Source: a bacterium (GTDB taxonomy: Bacteria; DRYD01). From it: a stretch of 44,565 bases of DNA. The stretch spans positions 2,806 to 47,370 of the forward strand of contig JAOABG010000004.1 of NCBI GenBank assembly GCA_026418475.1. The letters are read 5' to 3'. The notes under the pieces were generated by a model. That model did not search any database. It saw only the letters and a list, made by a program, of their open reading frames with translations, and was not told where the DNA came from. Below are positions 1-8,883 of this stretch, in pieces (the first letter of the stretch is position 1; every line of letters starts with the position of its first letter). Made by a program: the position numbers and the translations under genes.

Positions 1-34
1 AAGTGGGGATCCAATAGGTTTAGAAAAGAGAATA

Positions 35-3000
35 TTGCAGGAAATAAAGAGGATTCAAGAGATTCAATCGAGTGTTCCTACTTCGGAGTCTTCCCAAGAT
101 CTAGAAACTCAGAAGCAATATGCTTTGATTTTGTTGAAAAAAGGTGACTTAGATGGCGCTTTACAAGCTTTTAAAGAAATTATAAAGTTTAATAATGAAG
201 ATATTAGTAGTATTCTTAATATAGGAATAATATATTATAAGAAGAAGCAGTATGATGAGGCTTTGGATTATCTTGGGCGAGCGGTTGAATTAAAACCTGA
301 TGAATATGAAGCGTATTCTTATATTGCAAATGTTTATGAAGAGTTGTCTGATTTGAAAAAAGCCATAGACTACTATAAAAAGGCTATTTCTTATAATCCA
401 AATGAATATTTCTGCTACTATAGACTCGGCAGAATTTTATATTCTATGGGTTCATATGATGAAGCTATTAAGTACTATAAAAAATCGGTTGAACTTAATC
501 CTCTTGACAATTATTCTCATAACAATTTGGGAATAGCTTATTTGGAAGCTGGTAATATCACCGAAGCTATAAAGCATTTCCTTAAATCTATTTATTTGGA
601 TTCCAATGATTCTTACAGTTATTTTAATTTAGCTAAAGCTTATGTTAAGTTGGGACAATTGAATAGAGCTTATAAGAGTATTCAAAAGGCTATAGATTTA
701 GAACAGAAGCCTGTATATTTGCTAGAAGCTGCTAAAATACTGTATAAGTTGAGAAATTATAGAGAATCTTTGGTTTTTGCTGTAAAGGCTACTGAAATGG
801 ATCCCAATTTATTTGATGCTTATATTCTTATATCCAAACTTTACACTGTTGCAAAAAAATATGATGAAGGAATCACTATTCTTGAGAGATTTGCCAGTTT
901 TGAAAGAATGAGTTTATTGTTGGAATTATCTCAGATGTACTACATAAAGGGGGAAATAGATAAGTCTATATCGACTTTAAAAAGCATTTTATCTTATCCT
1001 GGGGAAAAAAATAATGATATAATAGTGGAAGCCACGAGAAGATTGATAAGAATATATTGTTCAAAAGGTAATTATCAAGAAGCTTATGAGTACTCCAAAA
1101 ACATCATTTCTCAGATATTTCTTGATAGAGAGGATTATACTTTATTGATATCTGTTTTTTTTAGTTTAGGTAAATATTCTGAGTTTTTGAATATTATTTC
1201 AAATTTGAATATTGATGAAATGGATTCTGAACTACTTTTTTATTATTCTTATTGTAATATTAAAGTTGGACTTTATACAATTGCGAAGGATTATTTGAAG
1301 AAATTGTATAGTTTATATCCTACTGATTTAAAAATTGCCTATTATTATTTTTATTCTCTTTTAAAGACTGGAGAAGTAAACTTAGCAAGAGATATTTTTA
1401 ATAAAATAGAAAAGGAATTGTTCAATAATCTTTCTGATTATGATGAAGTATTTGAAAATTATATAGAGCTTCTTTTTATTTTCAAAGAGTATGATTTGAT
1501 GTTAGAAAAGGCTCTCTATTTTGTAAATTCTCAAAATGTAACTTTTTCTCAAAAACAGAAAATAACCGAGTTTATTTTTAGGAGTTTATATGAAAGAAAA
1601 CAGATAAATAGGATTAAAGACTTTGAGAATCTAATTGTTTATTCGACTCACATTGTCAGGTATATTTTTTTATTGTCTTTGTTAATAACAAAGGATTATG
1701 AAAAATTAAAAGATTATGTTAAAAAATTTGCTCAAGATTTGGATGTTTTTGCTGATTATTCAGAATATCTTTTTATATATATTGTTTGTCTTTTAAAATT
1801 GGGTGAATTTGAGAAAGTTAATATAATATGTCAAAATTATCAGTTAAGGGATAATTATTCTTTGTTGACAAGTACCTTAATTGATATTTATAATTTTGAT
1901 CTTTTTAAGGCTATTAACAATCTTAAGTTAGAATTTAATTCTATGTATCATTTTTATGTTATTTTGGGTATGAAGTTTGGATTTGTTGAAAAACAGAAAA
2001 TTGATATTGTATGGGATAAATTACCTCAGATATTGAAAGATTTATGGAGAGTATATATATATGATTATGAAAATATAGGAGAGGATAATATACAGGAATT
2101 CATAAAACTTGTTGATTCTCTAAGAAAGTATATTGATGATGAAGCAGAAATTAATGAGTATATTTATTTTTTACCAGATGACATTGTTGATTATTATTTT
2201 TATAATCCCATTAATCTATTTTTCCACATGATGACTTTAAATGTTGACAGGTATATGATTGAAGAGGAATGGGAAAAGGTAAACATTTTTAGAAAAATAA
2301 GGTATCAGACTAGAAAAAAGTTATTTGAAGATTTGGAATATTTGGCTAGCAAGATTAATAGAGATTGGACTCAAATGAATTATTACTATAGCTATATATT
2401 TGCCAAGTATAGTATTTTAGTTGGTAATCTTGATAAAGCTATTAGCTTGCTTTTTGAATCGTTAAACTATAATAAATATTTTTATTCTGCAAGATTTTTA
2501 CTTGGTAGTATATATTATCTCAGAGAAATGTATGATTTAGCTATAGAACAATTGGTTGATGTTTATCATGAAAACAATGAGACTATTAGATATCTTCTTG
2601 GTAAAAATTATATTGCCACTAAATCTTTCAAACTGGCGGACGAAGAGTTTTCTTATCTGGTGAGTAAGAAGCCTGATAGTTATAAGTACCTATATTATAA
2701 GATACTTTCAAATGTTTATATGATGAATTTCAAATCTGTAGAAATTCTGGAAAATTTTTATAATAAGATCAGAGTAGAGAAGAGTATTAGGGGGTTAGAA
2801 TTCTTGGAAATTTCTCTATATCTTTCTTATATATATATACTTATAAAAAAATATAAAGAAGCGGAAGATGTTTTATTGGATTTGTTAAACAGTTTTCAAA
2901 CAAATGAAAAAGTTTATAAGTATTTATCTATTGTTTATATTTCTACTAATCAAATTCCTAAGGTTTTGAATGTATATAACATGGGTATAAAGAATATACC

Positions 3001-3457
3001 TGATAGTTCTGAGCTTTATTCCCAAAGAGGAGTTTTGTATTATAAAGCTAATAAACTTGATTTGGCGGAGAAGGATTTTTTAAGGGCATATGAATTGAAT
3101 AATCTCGATTTTGTGGCCATAAGTCATTTAGGTTTGATTTCTTTAAAAAAGGAAGATTTTACTTCTGCTTTGAATTATTTTAAAGAAGCTATATCTATTA
3201 AGCCATTGGCTTATGAAATATACACTAATATAGGTAATGTATACGAAAAGATGGGTAAGGTAATAGAAGCAAAAGAATACTATGAAATGGCTTATGAACA
3301 TAATCCATCTAATGTACAAAATATAAGAAAATTAATCGAGATACTTAAAAGACTTTCTGATACTATAAAATTACAAATGATAAAAGAAGAAATAGAAAAA
3401 AGTTCTTCTTTTGATTCCAAAGTTAAGAGTGAACTTATATCGCTGATAGGAGGATAG
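35..3457 (+). CDS. Large TPR-repeat protein (5' end possibly outside window)
   Basis: This is a 1140-residue protein of tetratricopeptide repeats. About eight canonical TPRs lie in roughly residues 25-290 (for example 'YDEALDYLGRAVELKPDEYE'). A second array occupies about 790-1110, and the middle is alpha-helical and more divergent. TPR solenoids are scaffolds for protein-protein contacts, and no catalytic domain is visible. No signal peptide is seen, so a cytoplasmic location is likely. The listed start is a TTG with a poor ribosome site, and the frame stays open to the first base of the window, so the true start may lie upstream. The next gene follows after four bases, with its AGGAGG inside the end of this gene, so the two are co-translated. 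The TPR call is firm; the partner is unknown. Confidence 0.85.
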   Translation: MQEIKRIQEIQSSVPTSESSQDLETQKQYALILLKKGDLDGALQAFKEIIKFNNEDISSILNIGIIYYKKKQYDEALDYLGRAVELKPDEYEAYSYIANVYEELSDLKKAIDYYKKAISYNPNEYFCYYRLGRILYSMGSYDEAIKYYKKSVELNPLDNYSHNNLGIAYLEAGNITEAIKHFLKSIYLDSNDSYSYFNLAKAYVKLGQLNRAYKSIQKAIDLEQKPVYLLEAAKILYKLRNYRESLVFAVKATEMDPNLFDAYILISKLYTVAKKYDEGITILERFASFERMSLLLELSQMYYIKGEIDKSISTLKSILSYPGEKNNDIIVEATRRLIRIYCSKGNYQEAYEYSKNIISQIFLDREDYTLLISVFFSLGKYSEFLNIISNLNIDEMDSELLFYYSYCNIKVGLYTIAKDYLKKLYSLYPTDLKIAYYYFYSLLKTGEVNLARDIFNKIEKELFNNLSDYDEVFENYIELLFIFKEYDLMLEKALYFVNSQNVTFSQKQKITEFIFRSLYERKQINRIKDFENLIVYSTHIVRYIFLLSLLITKDYEKLKDYVKKFAQDLDVFADYSEYLFIYIVCLLKLGEFEKVNIICQNYQLRDNYSLLTSTLIDIYNFDLFKAINNLKLEFNSMYHFYVILGMKFGFVEKQKIDIVWDKLPQILKDLWRVYIYDYENIGEDNIQEFIKLVDSLRKYIDDEAEINEYIYFLPDDIVDYYFYNPINLFFHMMTLNVDRYMIEEEWEKVNIFRKIRYQTRKKLFEDLEYLASKINRDWTQMNYYYSYIFAKYSILVGNLDKAISLLFESLNYNKYFYSARFLLGSIYYLREMYDLAIEQLVDVYHENNETIRYLLGKNYIATKSFKLADEEFSYLVSKKPDSYKYLYYKILSNVYMMNFKSVEILENFYNKIRVEKSIRGLEFLEISLYLSYIYILIKKYKEAEDVLLDLLNSFQTNEKVYKYLSIVYISTNQIPKVLNVYNMGIKNIPDSSELYSQRGVLYYKANKLDLAEKDFLRAYELNNLDFVAISHLGLISLKKEDFTSALNYFKEAISIKPLAYEIYTNIGNVYEKMGKVIEAKEYYEMAYEHNPSNVQNIRKLIEILKRLSDTIKLQMIKEEIEKSSSFDSKVKSELISLIGG

Positions 3458-3461
3458 ATGT

Positions 3462-6032
3462 ATGGAAGCTACCTTAAATAAAGTTTATAAGTCTAAGCAA
3501 AACTATTTTTACGTGATTCAAAAGTTAATCGGCCAAGATGAAATTTTAAATATAATCAATGATGTTTTTAAAATGATGAATTTTAGCTACTACTCTTTTG
3601 AAAGTTTTCAATATATTGAAGATATTATTAATGATCAACCTATAAGTATTATTAGTCCTTTTTTTTACATATCAAAAGATAAAAAAGAATTATTTTTGGT
3701 TGAATTTTTTTCTGATTATGGTAATACTGTATTTGTTTTACATTATTACTCTATGGATGATGGTTTTGACTATGAGGACAAAATAAATTCTGTTTTTAAT
3801 GAGATCATAAAAAAATACGATCTAAATTGTATTTATTTTAATTATAAGGATATCTTTAAAATTTCTGATAAAAATATGCTAAATTGGTTTATGAAGGATG
3901 TTAATATAGGGTTGTTAAGCATAGTAAAAGAATATAAAATTGATAGAGAAAAACTGAATTTTGATAAATATTTTATTGATTCGAGAGTTATATCTGTTTC
4001 TTATTCTGTCCTTAGGGGTAATTATTCTGATATTTCTTTGGAAGATTTGAAATATATGGAATTACTTGAGAAGAATAATTTTTTAAAAATCTTTGTGGTT
4101 TTCAGATGTTCTTCTACAGGGGCTTCTATATTTCAGATGAATAAATTGGATAATGTGGGAATATTATTAGAAAGTTTTAGGTGTCCAATTTGTGGTAAAA
4201 AGCTGTCTGAAGAAAACAGAGAAATAAATTTAACTGTTTCTCCGTTTTTTGATATATACTTTACGAATTATATATGGCTAAAAAATGTTATTTTTGACTA
4301 TTTTATTTCGTCTGATAATATGGTTGTATATGAATACGATAAAGATGTTTATCTTATAAGATATATGAATTCTTTGTATTTTGTTGTTTTTACTGATTAT
4401 AATAATCTTCTATCTTCTCTTTCGTATTATAAGGATGTTGAGATACTTAATTTATCCCATTCTTTTTTCTTTATAATCAACTATGAAAACAATAGTATTA
4501 ATTTTTCTCTTGTTGATAGATTCAAAGAAAAGATAACTCTTATAAATATGAATAAAGATAATTTTTCAATTGATAATTTTAGGAAAATTTTGGTTGATAT
4601 AAAAGAAAAAATAGAATATATATATAATATGAAACAATTTGGAAATATTGTTGTTAATATTAATTATCCAAGTTTATTGATGTATAGTAGTAAGCAGGTT
4701 CATCAAAAAGAGGAAGTTATCTTAGAGGTTCTTGATTCTGAAGAGAAGGAACTTGTTTATCCTGCTTTTAAAGAGGAAGAAGGATTTTTCGTGGAAACTA
4801 AAACTGTTTCAGATAAAGAGCATTCTATTTTTTCTGAAGAAAAACGGGAGGATGAAAGCCAGTTATACTCTGAGATTGTTGAAATTCAAGAGCCTTATCA
4901 AATACAAGAGATAACTGTAAGTAAGGATCAAGAAGAATTTGTGGATATATTTGAAAATATTATAGAAGAAAAGAAAAATGAATCAATGGGGGACCTGACT
5001 GTTCAAAAAATCATTAGTGAACAGCCTATATTTGAAGAAGTATTTGAAGAAGAGAAAAAGTCGGTTGAGGATATCTTAGATGAAATAAATTTATCAATGA
5101 CTAATTCTCTAGATCAGACTATCGATGAGAAGACTACAGAGCAGGAAAATTTGGAAGAGCTTTTAGTGATTAATAGAGAAATTGAATTAAAAAAAGATAA
5201 AAAAGAAGATTTATCTATAACGGTTAATATTGATGATCTATTAAAAGATGTTAAGGTTAATTTTAGATCAGAACTTGGTAAAGATTTGATTTTAAAGGAT
5301 ATGCTTAGTATTTTTTATCATTTATTGGCTGGGATGAGTAAAGAAAAATTAGCTTTTATTGAAAAGAATATTCAATATTTTAAACAGAGTATGCAAATTA
5401 AAGATCCAAATTTGAAATATAATATCTCTATTATTAATCCAAAGGGATTTAATGTTTTTCCTAAGGATGAGATACTTATTGTTAATTATTATCAGCCTAT
5501 TATGGGACGTCTATATGATATGAAAGATTATTATATCAGAGATAAGGAGGTATATAGTTTTTGTATCAACAAGAGCACATTGTTTTTTAATTTATTTTAC
5601 AATGCTGTACCAAACATTATTGTTTCTTCATTTGTTTTAGATGTTTCTTTTGATTCTTTTGATAGTAATATGGTTTATACTTATCCTGCTGAGCTTAAAG
5701 AATTAAAAATTAACATAATTAAGAGAGTTACTGATAATTTGGATAATTTAAAGGTTAGTGGAGTTATACAAAATTTTGTTATTTTAAATGAAGAATTTGA
5801 ATATATTACTGAGAATAATAGTTTTGATTCAGATGTAATATATAAGATTTATAATTATTACAATCTTTATTCTGTTATTGAACCGATTGTTTGGGGTTTG
5901 GGAAGTAAAGAAGGGGGATTTTATTTGGTGCTCAAATTTAACAATGTTTTCCTTGTGGTATATGATAAAGATTTTTCATTTAACAAAATAGTTAGCTTGT
6001 ATAATAGTTTATATTTATTGGAGATTTTATGA
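3462..6032 (+). CDS. Unrecognised 856-aa protein with a CPxCG knuckle and acidic linker
   Basis: I do not recognise this family. The start is well supported by AGGAGG eight bases upstream. An N-terminal Tyr/Phe/Asp-rich globular region (about 1-235) is followed by a single zinc-knuckle-like motif 'CPICGKK' near residue 241. A second globular region reaches about 410. A glutamate-rich low-complexity linker (about 412-583) separates it from a C-terminal globular region (about 590-856). There is no signal peptide or membrane segment. It sits between a TPR scaffold and an anti-sigma-type ATPase, all in one tight transcription unit, which suggests a shared regulatory or scaffold complex; that is inference. 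Only one CxxC pair is present, so metal binding would need other ligands. Confidence 0.75.
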   Translation: MEATLNKVYKSKQNYFYVIQKLIGQDEILNIINDVFKMMNFSYYSFESFQYIEDIINDQPISIISPFFYISKDKKELFLVEFFSDYGNTVFVLHYYSMDDGFDYEDKINSVFNEIIKKYDLNCIYFNYKDIFKISDKNMLNWFMKDVNIGLLSIVKEYKIDREKLNFDKYFIDSRVISVSYSVLRGNYSDISLEDLKYMELLEKNNFLKIFVVFRCSSTGASIFQMNKLDNVGILLESFRCPICGKKLSEENREINLTVSPFFDIYFTNYIWLKNVIFDYFISSDNMVVYEYDKDVYLIRYMNSLYFVVFTDYNNLLSSLSYYKDVEILNLSHSFFFIINYENNSINFSLVDRFKEKITLINMNKDNFSIDNFRKILVDIKEKIEYIYNMKQFGNIVVNINYPSLLMYSSKQVHQKEEVILEVLDSEEKELVYPAFKEEEGFFVETKTVSDKEHSIFSEEKREDESQLYSEIVEIQEPYQIQEITVSKDQEEFVDIFENIIEEKKNESMGDLTVQKIISEQPIFEEVFEEEKKSVEDILDEINLSMTNSLDQTIDEKTTEQENLEELLVINREIELKKDKKEDLSITVNIDDLLKDVKVNFRSELGKDLILKDMLSIFYHLLAGMSKEKLAFIEKNIQYFKQSMQIKDPNLKYNISIINPKGFNVFPKDEILIVNYYQPIMGRLYDMKDYYIRDKEVYSFCINKSTLFFNLFYNAVPNIIVSSFVLDVSFDSFDSNMVYTYPAELKELKINIIKRVTDNLDNLKVSGVIQNFVILNEEFEYITENNSFDSDVIYKIYNYYNLYSVIEPIVWGLGSKEGGFYLVLKFNNVFLVVYDKDFSFNKIVSLYNSLYLLEIL

Positions 6033-6103
6033 GCGCTTGGGCAGGAGCGTTTGTGGGGCGCTATATAAATACCTTCCTGCTAAAAGGGGAAAATGAATAT
6101 TAA
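6029..6103 (+). CDS. Candidate 24-aa micro-ORF, GC-rich, coupled on both sides
   Basis: An ATG overlaps the stop of the 856-aa gene (ATGA), and GGAG lies five bases upstream. The reading frame runs 24 codons and ends inside the start of the next gene (6093), which would couple all three genes. The composition is very unlike the surroundings (codons such as GCG, GGG, CGC), and the encoded peptide starts 'MSAWAGAFVG'. The same DNA has short inverted repeats (AGCGC...GCGCT; GCAGGA...TCCTGC), so it may instead be a structured RNA spacer. It is too short for homology-based support. Confidence 0.35.
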   Translation: MSAWAGAFVGRYINTFLLKGENEY

Positions 6104-6479
6104 TCAGTTTGAAGGAACAATAGCTTACTTTGTGATATCAAGGTTAGCTGGTGGGGAAATATTGGAAAATTATGTTAAAGATCAGGATATTCTTCAACCA
6201 TTACTTGAATATTCCCTCAATTATATAGAAAATTACGAGTCATTTAAAAATGATTTAAATAATTTTAATTCTACTCTGGCTCAGTACAGTCCAAATTTTA
6301 AACTAGATAAATTAAAAAGTTTGAATTTTATTTACTCTAACATGAAGGTGTTTTTTTGCGAGATTAAAGAGGACGATATATTTGCAGTTATTTTTTTTAG
6401 TGCCTCTTATCCTGATGGTATAGTGAAAATTTTTCTCAATGAATATATCAATTATGTTAAACAAAATTATAGTTTATAG
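6093..6479 (+). CDS. Small 128-aa protein, possibly roadblock/longin-like
   Basis: This is an uncharacterised soluble protein preceded by an AAAGGGG ribosome site. An N-terminal helical part is followed by a beta-rich end ('MKVFFCEIKEDDIFAVIFF') and a last amphipathic helix. That order loosely resembles roadblock/LC7 or longin domains, but no diagnostic motif is present, so the fold is a guess. It lies directly upstream of the RsbW/RsbT-like ATPase: its stop is one base before that gene's preferred ATG, a strong sign of translational coupling. By context it could be a partner of the ATPase. Confidence 0.7.
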   Translation: MNINQFEGTIAYFVISRLAGGEILENYVKDQDILQPLLEYSLNYIENYESFKNDLNNFNSTLAQYSPNFKLDKLKSLNFIYSNMKVFFCEIKEDDIFAVIFFSASYPDGIVKIFLNEYINYVKQNYSL

Positions 6480-6480
6480 T

Positions 6481-6987
6481 ATGGATATAAAAACAGTGAA
6501 TGATTTATTATTAAAAGCTACAAAAGGAAAGTTTAAGCTTTATGATAGTGAGAAATTTGAACAGAGAGTAAGTGATATAAAGAATTTATCAAATTCATTT
6601 TTTTCTTTCTTTGTAGGAATGGAAGAGGATATATATAATGTTAGGCATGAAGTTGAAAAAATTATAAAAAGCAATTTTCCAAATGTTGATCAAAGAAAAC
6701 TTTATAATATTCTACTAGTTTTTACTGAGTTGTCTACAAATATGATTAAACATGCTTGTAATGGTTATTTTGAGATTTATTTGGATCATAGTAGTGTTTA
6801 TATGTTATTTAAAGATTCCGGTGCTGGTATTAGTATTGATAGAATACCATTTATTACTTTATCCAACTATTCTCGGTTGGAGGATTCTTTAGGATTCGGA
6901 TTTAATATATGTATTGAGTTGAGTGATTCTATAGAGATGGAAACCAGTCAAAACGGAACCAATATAATAGTTCTAATGTATATATGA
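6481..6987 (+). CDS. RsbW/RsbT-like HATPase (anti-sigma factor-type serine kinase)
   Basis: This is a GHKL-fold ATP-binding protein of 168 residues. The N box reads 'ELSTNMIKHA' (about residue 82), the G1 box 'DSGAGI' (about 112), and a glycine lid 'LGFGFNICIELSDSIE' follows. No histidine-phosphorylation domain is attached, so it belongs with stand-alone RsbW/RsbT/SpoIIAB-like kinases rather than sensor kinases. Such proteins bind and phosphorylate STAS antagonists or bind sigma factors. No STAS protein, PP2C phosphatase or sigma factor is encoded here. The ORF track starts at 6439, but the ATG at 6481, one base after the previous stop, is preferred; the extra 14 residues would overlap the upstream gene without a better ribosome site. 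The ATPase call is firm; the partner is unknown. Confidence 0.85.
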   Translation: MDIKTVNDLLLKATKGKFKLYDSEKFEQRVSDIKNLSNSFFSFFVGMEEDIYNVRHEVEKIIKSNFPNVDQRKLYNILLVFTELSTNMIKHACNGYFEIYLDHSSVYMLFKDSGAGISIDRIPFITLSNYSRLEDSLGFGFNICIELSDSIEMETSQNGTNIIVLMYI

Positions 6988-7706
6988 TGTATTTGGATTT
7001 ATATAATGAGAAGTTGAAACAAGTTGATTTATTGAGGTTACCCAATCACATTGCTTTTATTATGGATGGTAATAGGAGATGGTCTAAGAGGAATAATCTT
7101 CCGAGCTTTGTGGGGCATAAGAAAGGATTTGTTAATTTTAAAGATATAATATTTTTTTCTAAGGAATTGGGTATAAAAGAATTATCCTTTTTTGCTTTTT
7201 CTAAAGAAAATTGGAATAGATCTAATGAAGAGGTTAATTTTCTGCTAAATTTGATGCTATTTTATACTAATAGGGAGATATTTAGAATTATTGAAGAAGG
7301 TATAAGAATAAGAATCATTGGTGATAAAGAAAGTATTCCTGTTGAATTGAAAGAGGCTTTTAATAGGATAGAACGAGAAAGTGAAATTTTTGATAAAATG
7401 ATTGTTAATGTTATGATAAACTATTCAGGGCAATATGATGTTTTACAGGCTATAAAAAAGATTATTCATAGTGGATATGGGTCGGAACAAGTTGATTATG
7501 ATTTGATTAATTCTTGTCTTTTAATAAGTTCTCCTGATTTACTTATAAGAACTGGAGGGGAATATAGAATAAGTAATTTTATACTTTTTCAGCTTGCTTA
7601 TACTGAACTTTATTTTTCTCAGAAAATGTGGCCAGATTTTCAGATTGATGATCTGATTGATGCTATTATAGATTATCAGGGAAGAGAAAGAAGATGGGGA
7701 AAGTAG
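6984..7706 (+). CDS. uppS: Isoprenyl transferase / undecaprenyl diphosphate synthase
   Basis: It adds isopentenyl diphosphate units in cis to farnesyl diphosphate, making the C55 lipid carrier for peptidoglycan and surface polysaccharides. Cis-prenyltransferase signatures are all present: 'HIAFIMDGNRRW' with the catalytic Asp at residue 28, 'FAFSKENWNRS', 'INYSGQYD', and 'RTGGEYRISNF' followed by 'AYTELYF'. The length of 240 aa is normal. The start overlaps the kinase stop (ATGA), and the glycosyltransferase start overlaps this gene's end by 13 bases. It opens a lipid and envelope operon continuing with plsX and a quinone methyltransferase. The chain length made cannot be read from sequence. 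Confidence 0.97.
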   Translation: MMYLDLYNEKLKQVDLLRLPNHIAFIMDGNRRWSKRNNLPSFVGHKKGFVNFKDIIFFSKELGIKELSFFAFSKENWNRSNEEVNFLLNLMLFYTNREIFRIIEEGIRIRIIGDKESIPVELKEAFNRIERESEIFDKMIVNVMINYSGQYDVLQAIKKIIHSGYGSEQVDYDLINSCLLISSPDLLIRTGGEYRISNFILFQLAYTELYFSQKMWPDFQIDDLIDAIIDYQGRERRWGK

Positions 7707-8872
7707 CAGTAATACATTTTTCTGACTGTTTTTTCCCAAGAATTAATGGGGTAACTGTTGCGATAAATACCATTTCTAATGCTTTGAAGGAACATCAAGT
7801 GTATAATATTATTGTTTCACCTTCTTATGAAGGCAATAATGATCTGAAATTTGAAGATTTTTATGGGATTGATCTGATTAGAATTCCATCTAAGACTTTT
7901 ATTTTCAATAGAGAAGATAGGTTTATGTTGTTTTCTTCTAATCAACAGCTATTCAACACTATAAAAAATAGAATTAAAAATTATTCTGTTGTTGTTTTCC
8001 TTTTTCATAATATTATGAATAGTTATTTTATTGGATATAATGTAATGAAACTTTTGCAAGCTGATGAATTTAAAGGCCAGATTTTAAAAATATATTATTA
8101 TCATACATTTTGGGAACATTATTTGCATTACTTACCATTACCTAAATTTATCTCTGGAAATTTTCTTAAGTTATTAGAGAAACAAATACTCAGAAAGATG
8201 GATTATATAATGGTAGCTAATGATTACGTTAAAAGTGTTGTTAATGAAAAAATGGGTTCAGATGTTAAAATTGTTGTTAATCCGCTTCCCATAAATCCTG
8301 TTTTTTTCAGAGATAGGGATCCAAATTTAACTAACCTCCCGGATAGAAAATATTTTGTATATGTTGGCAGAATGGGAAAAGAAAAAAATTTATACTTTTT
8401 GCTGGATATTTTTAAAGAGTTGCTAAGTTTTGATAATGACTTTTATCTTTACTTGATTGGAGATGGTCCAGAAAAACAGAATCTTATTTCATATTCCAAA
8501 TACAATGGTATTTCAGAGAGAACGCTTTTCTTGGGTTATATGACTCAAAATGAAATTATTGAGCTATATAAATATTCTCAAGGAGTGATTTTTACTTCAA
8601 AGACAGAGACCCTTGGTTTAGTTATATTGGAAGCAATGAGTAGTGGGGGAATAGTATTTACTCTTAATGTTCCTCCTTTTAACTCTGTCATTAATAATCT
8701 TAATGATGGAGTGTTGATAAATTATGAAGATAGGAGATATTTTGCTAAAAAGATTATTGAAATTATTTCTGATAGAGATTTATCTGAAAGAATAAGGAAA
8801 AATGCTATTAATCGTTCCCAAAATTTTCATCCCTCTGCTTTTGCTCATAATTTTCTGAGTGTTATCAGGTAG
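7694..8872 (+). CDS. GT4 glycosyltransferase, diacylglycerol glucosyltransferase-like
   Basis: This is a GT-B fold family 4 glycosyltransferase of 392 residues. The N-terminal acceptor domain begins 'DCFFPRINGVTVAINTIS' and includes 'HTFWEHYLHY', typical of enzymes that glycosylate diacylglycerol or phosphatidylinositol. The C-terminal donor domain carries 'YVGRMGKEKNL' and the EX7E motif in 'ETLGLVILE' (about 305-313). The location between uppS and plsX fits membrane glycolipid synthesis. The likely reaction is transfer of a hexose from a nucleotide sugar to a lipid at the cytoplasmic face, but sugar and acceptor are inferred. An alternative is a polysaccharide or glycoprotein glycosyltransferase. 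Confidence 0.85.
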   Translation: MGKVAVIHFSDCFFPRINGVTVAINTISNALKEHQVYNIIVSPSYEGNNDLKFEDFYGIDLIRIPSKTFIFNREDRFMLFSSNQQLFNTIKNRIKNYSVVVFLFHNIMNSYFIGYNVMKLLQADEFKGQILKIYYYHTFWEHYLHYLPLPKFISGNFLKLLEKQILRKMDYIMVANDYVKSVVNEKMGSDVKIVVNPLPINPVFFRDRDPNLTNLPDRKYFVYVGRMGKEKNLYFLLDIFKELLSFDNDFYLYLIGDGPEKQNLISYSKYNGISERTLFLGYMTQNEIIELYKYSQGVIFTSKTETLGLVILEAMSSGGIVFTLNVPPFNSVINNLNDGVLINYEDRRYFAKKIIEIISDRDLSERIRKNAINRSQNFHPSAFAHNFLSVIR

Positions 8873-8883
8873 GTGAATTAATC

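Noticed and set aside
7539-7739. 66-aa minus-strand ORF over uppS
   Set aside because: It is antisense to the conserved uppS end and the glycosyltransferase start, with no ribosome site.
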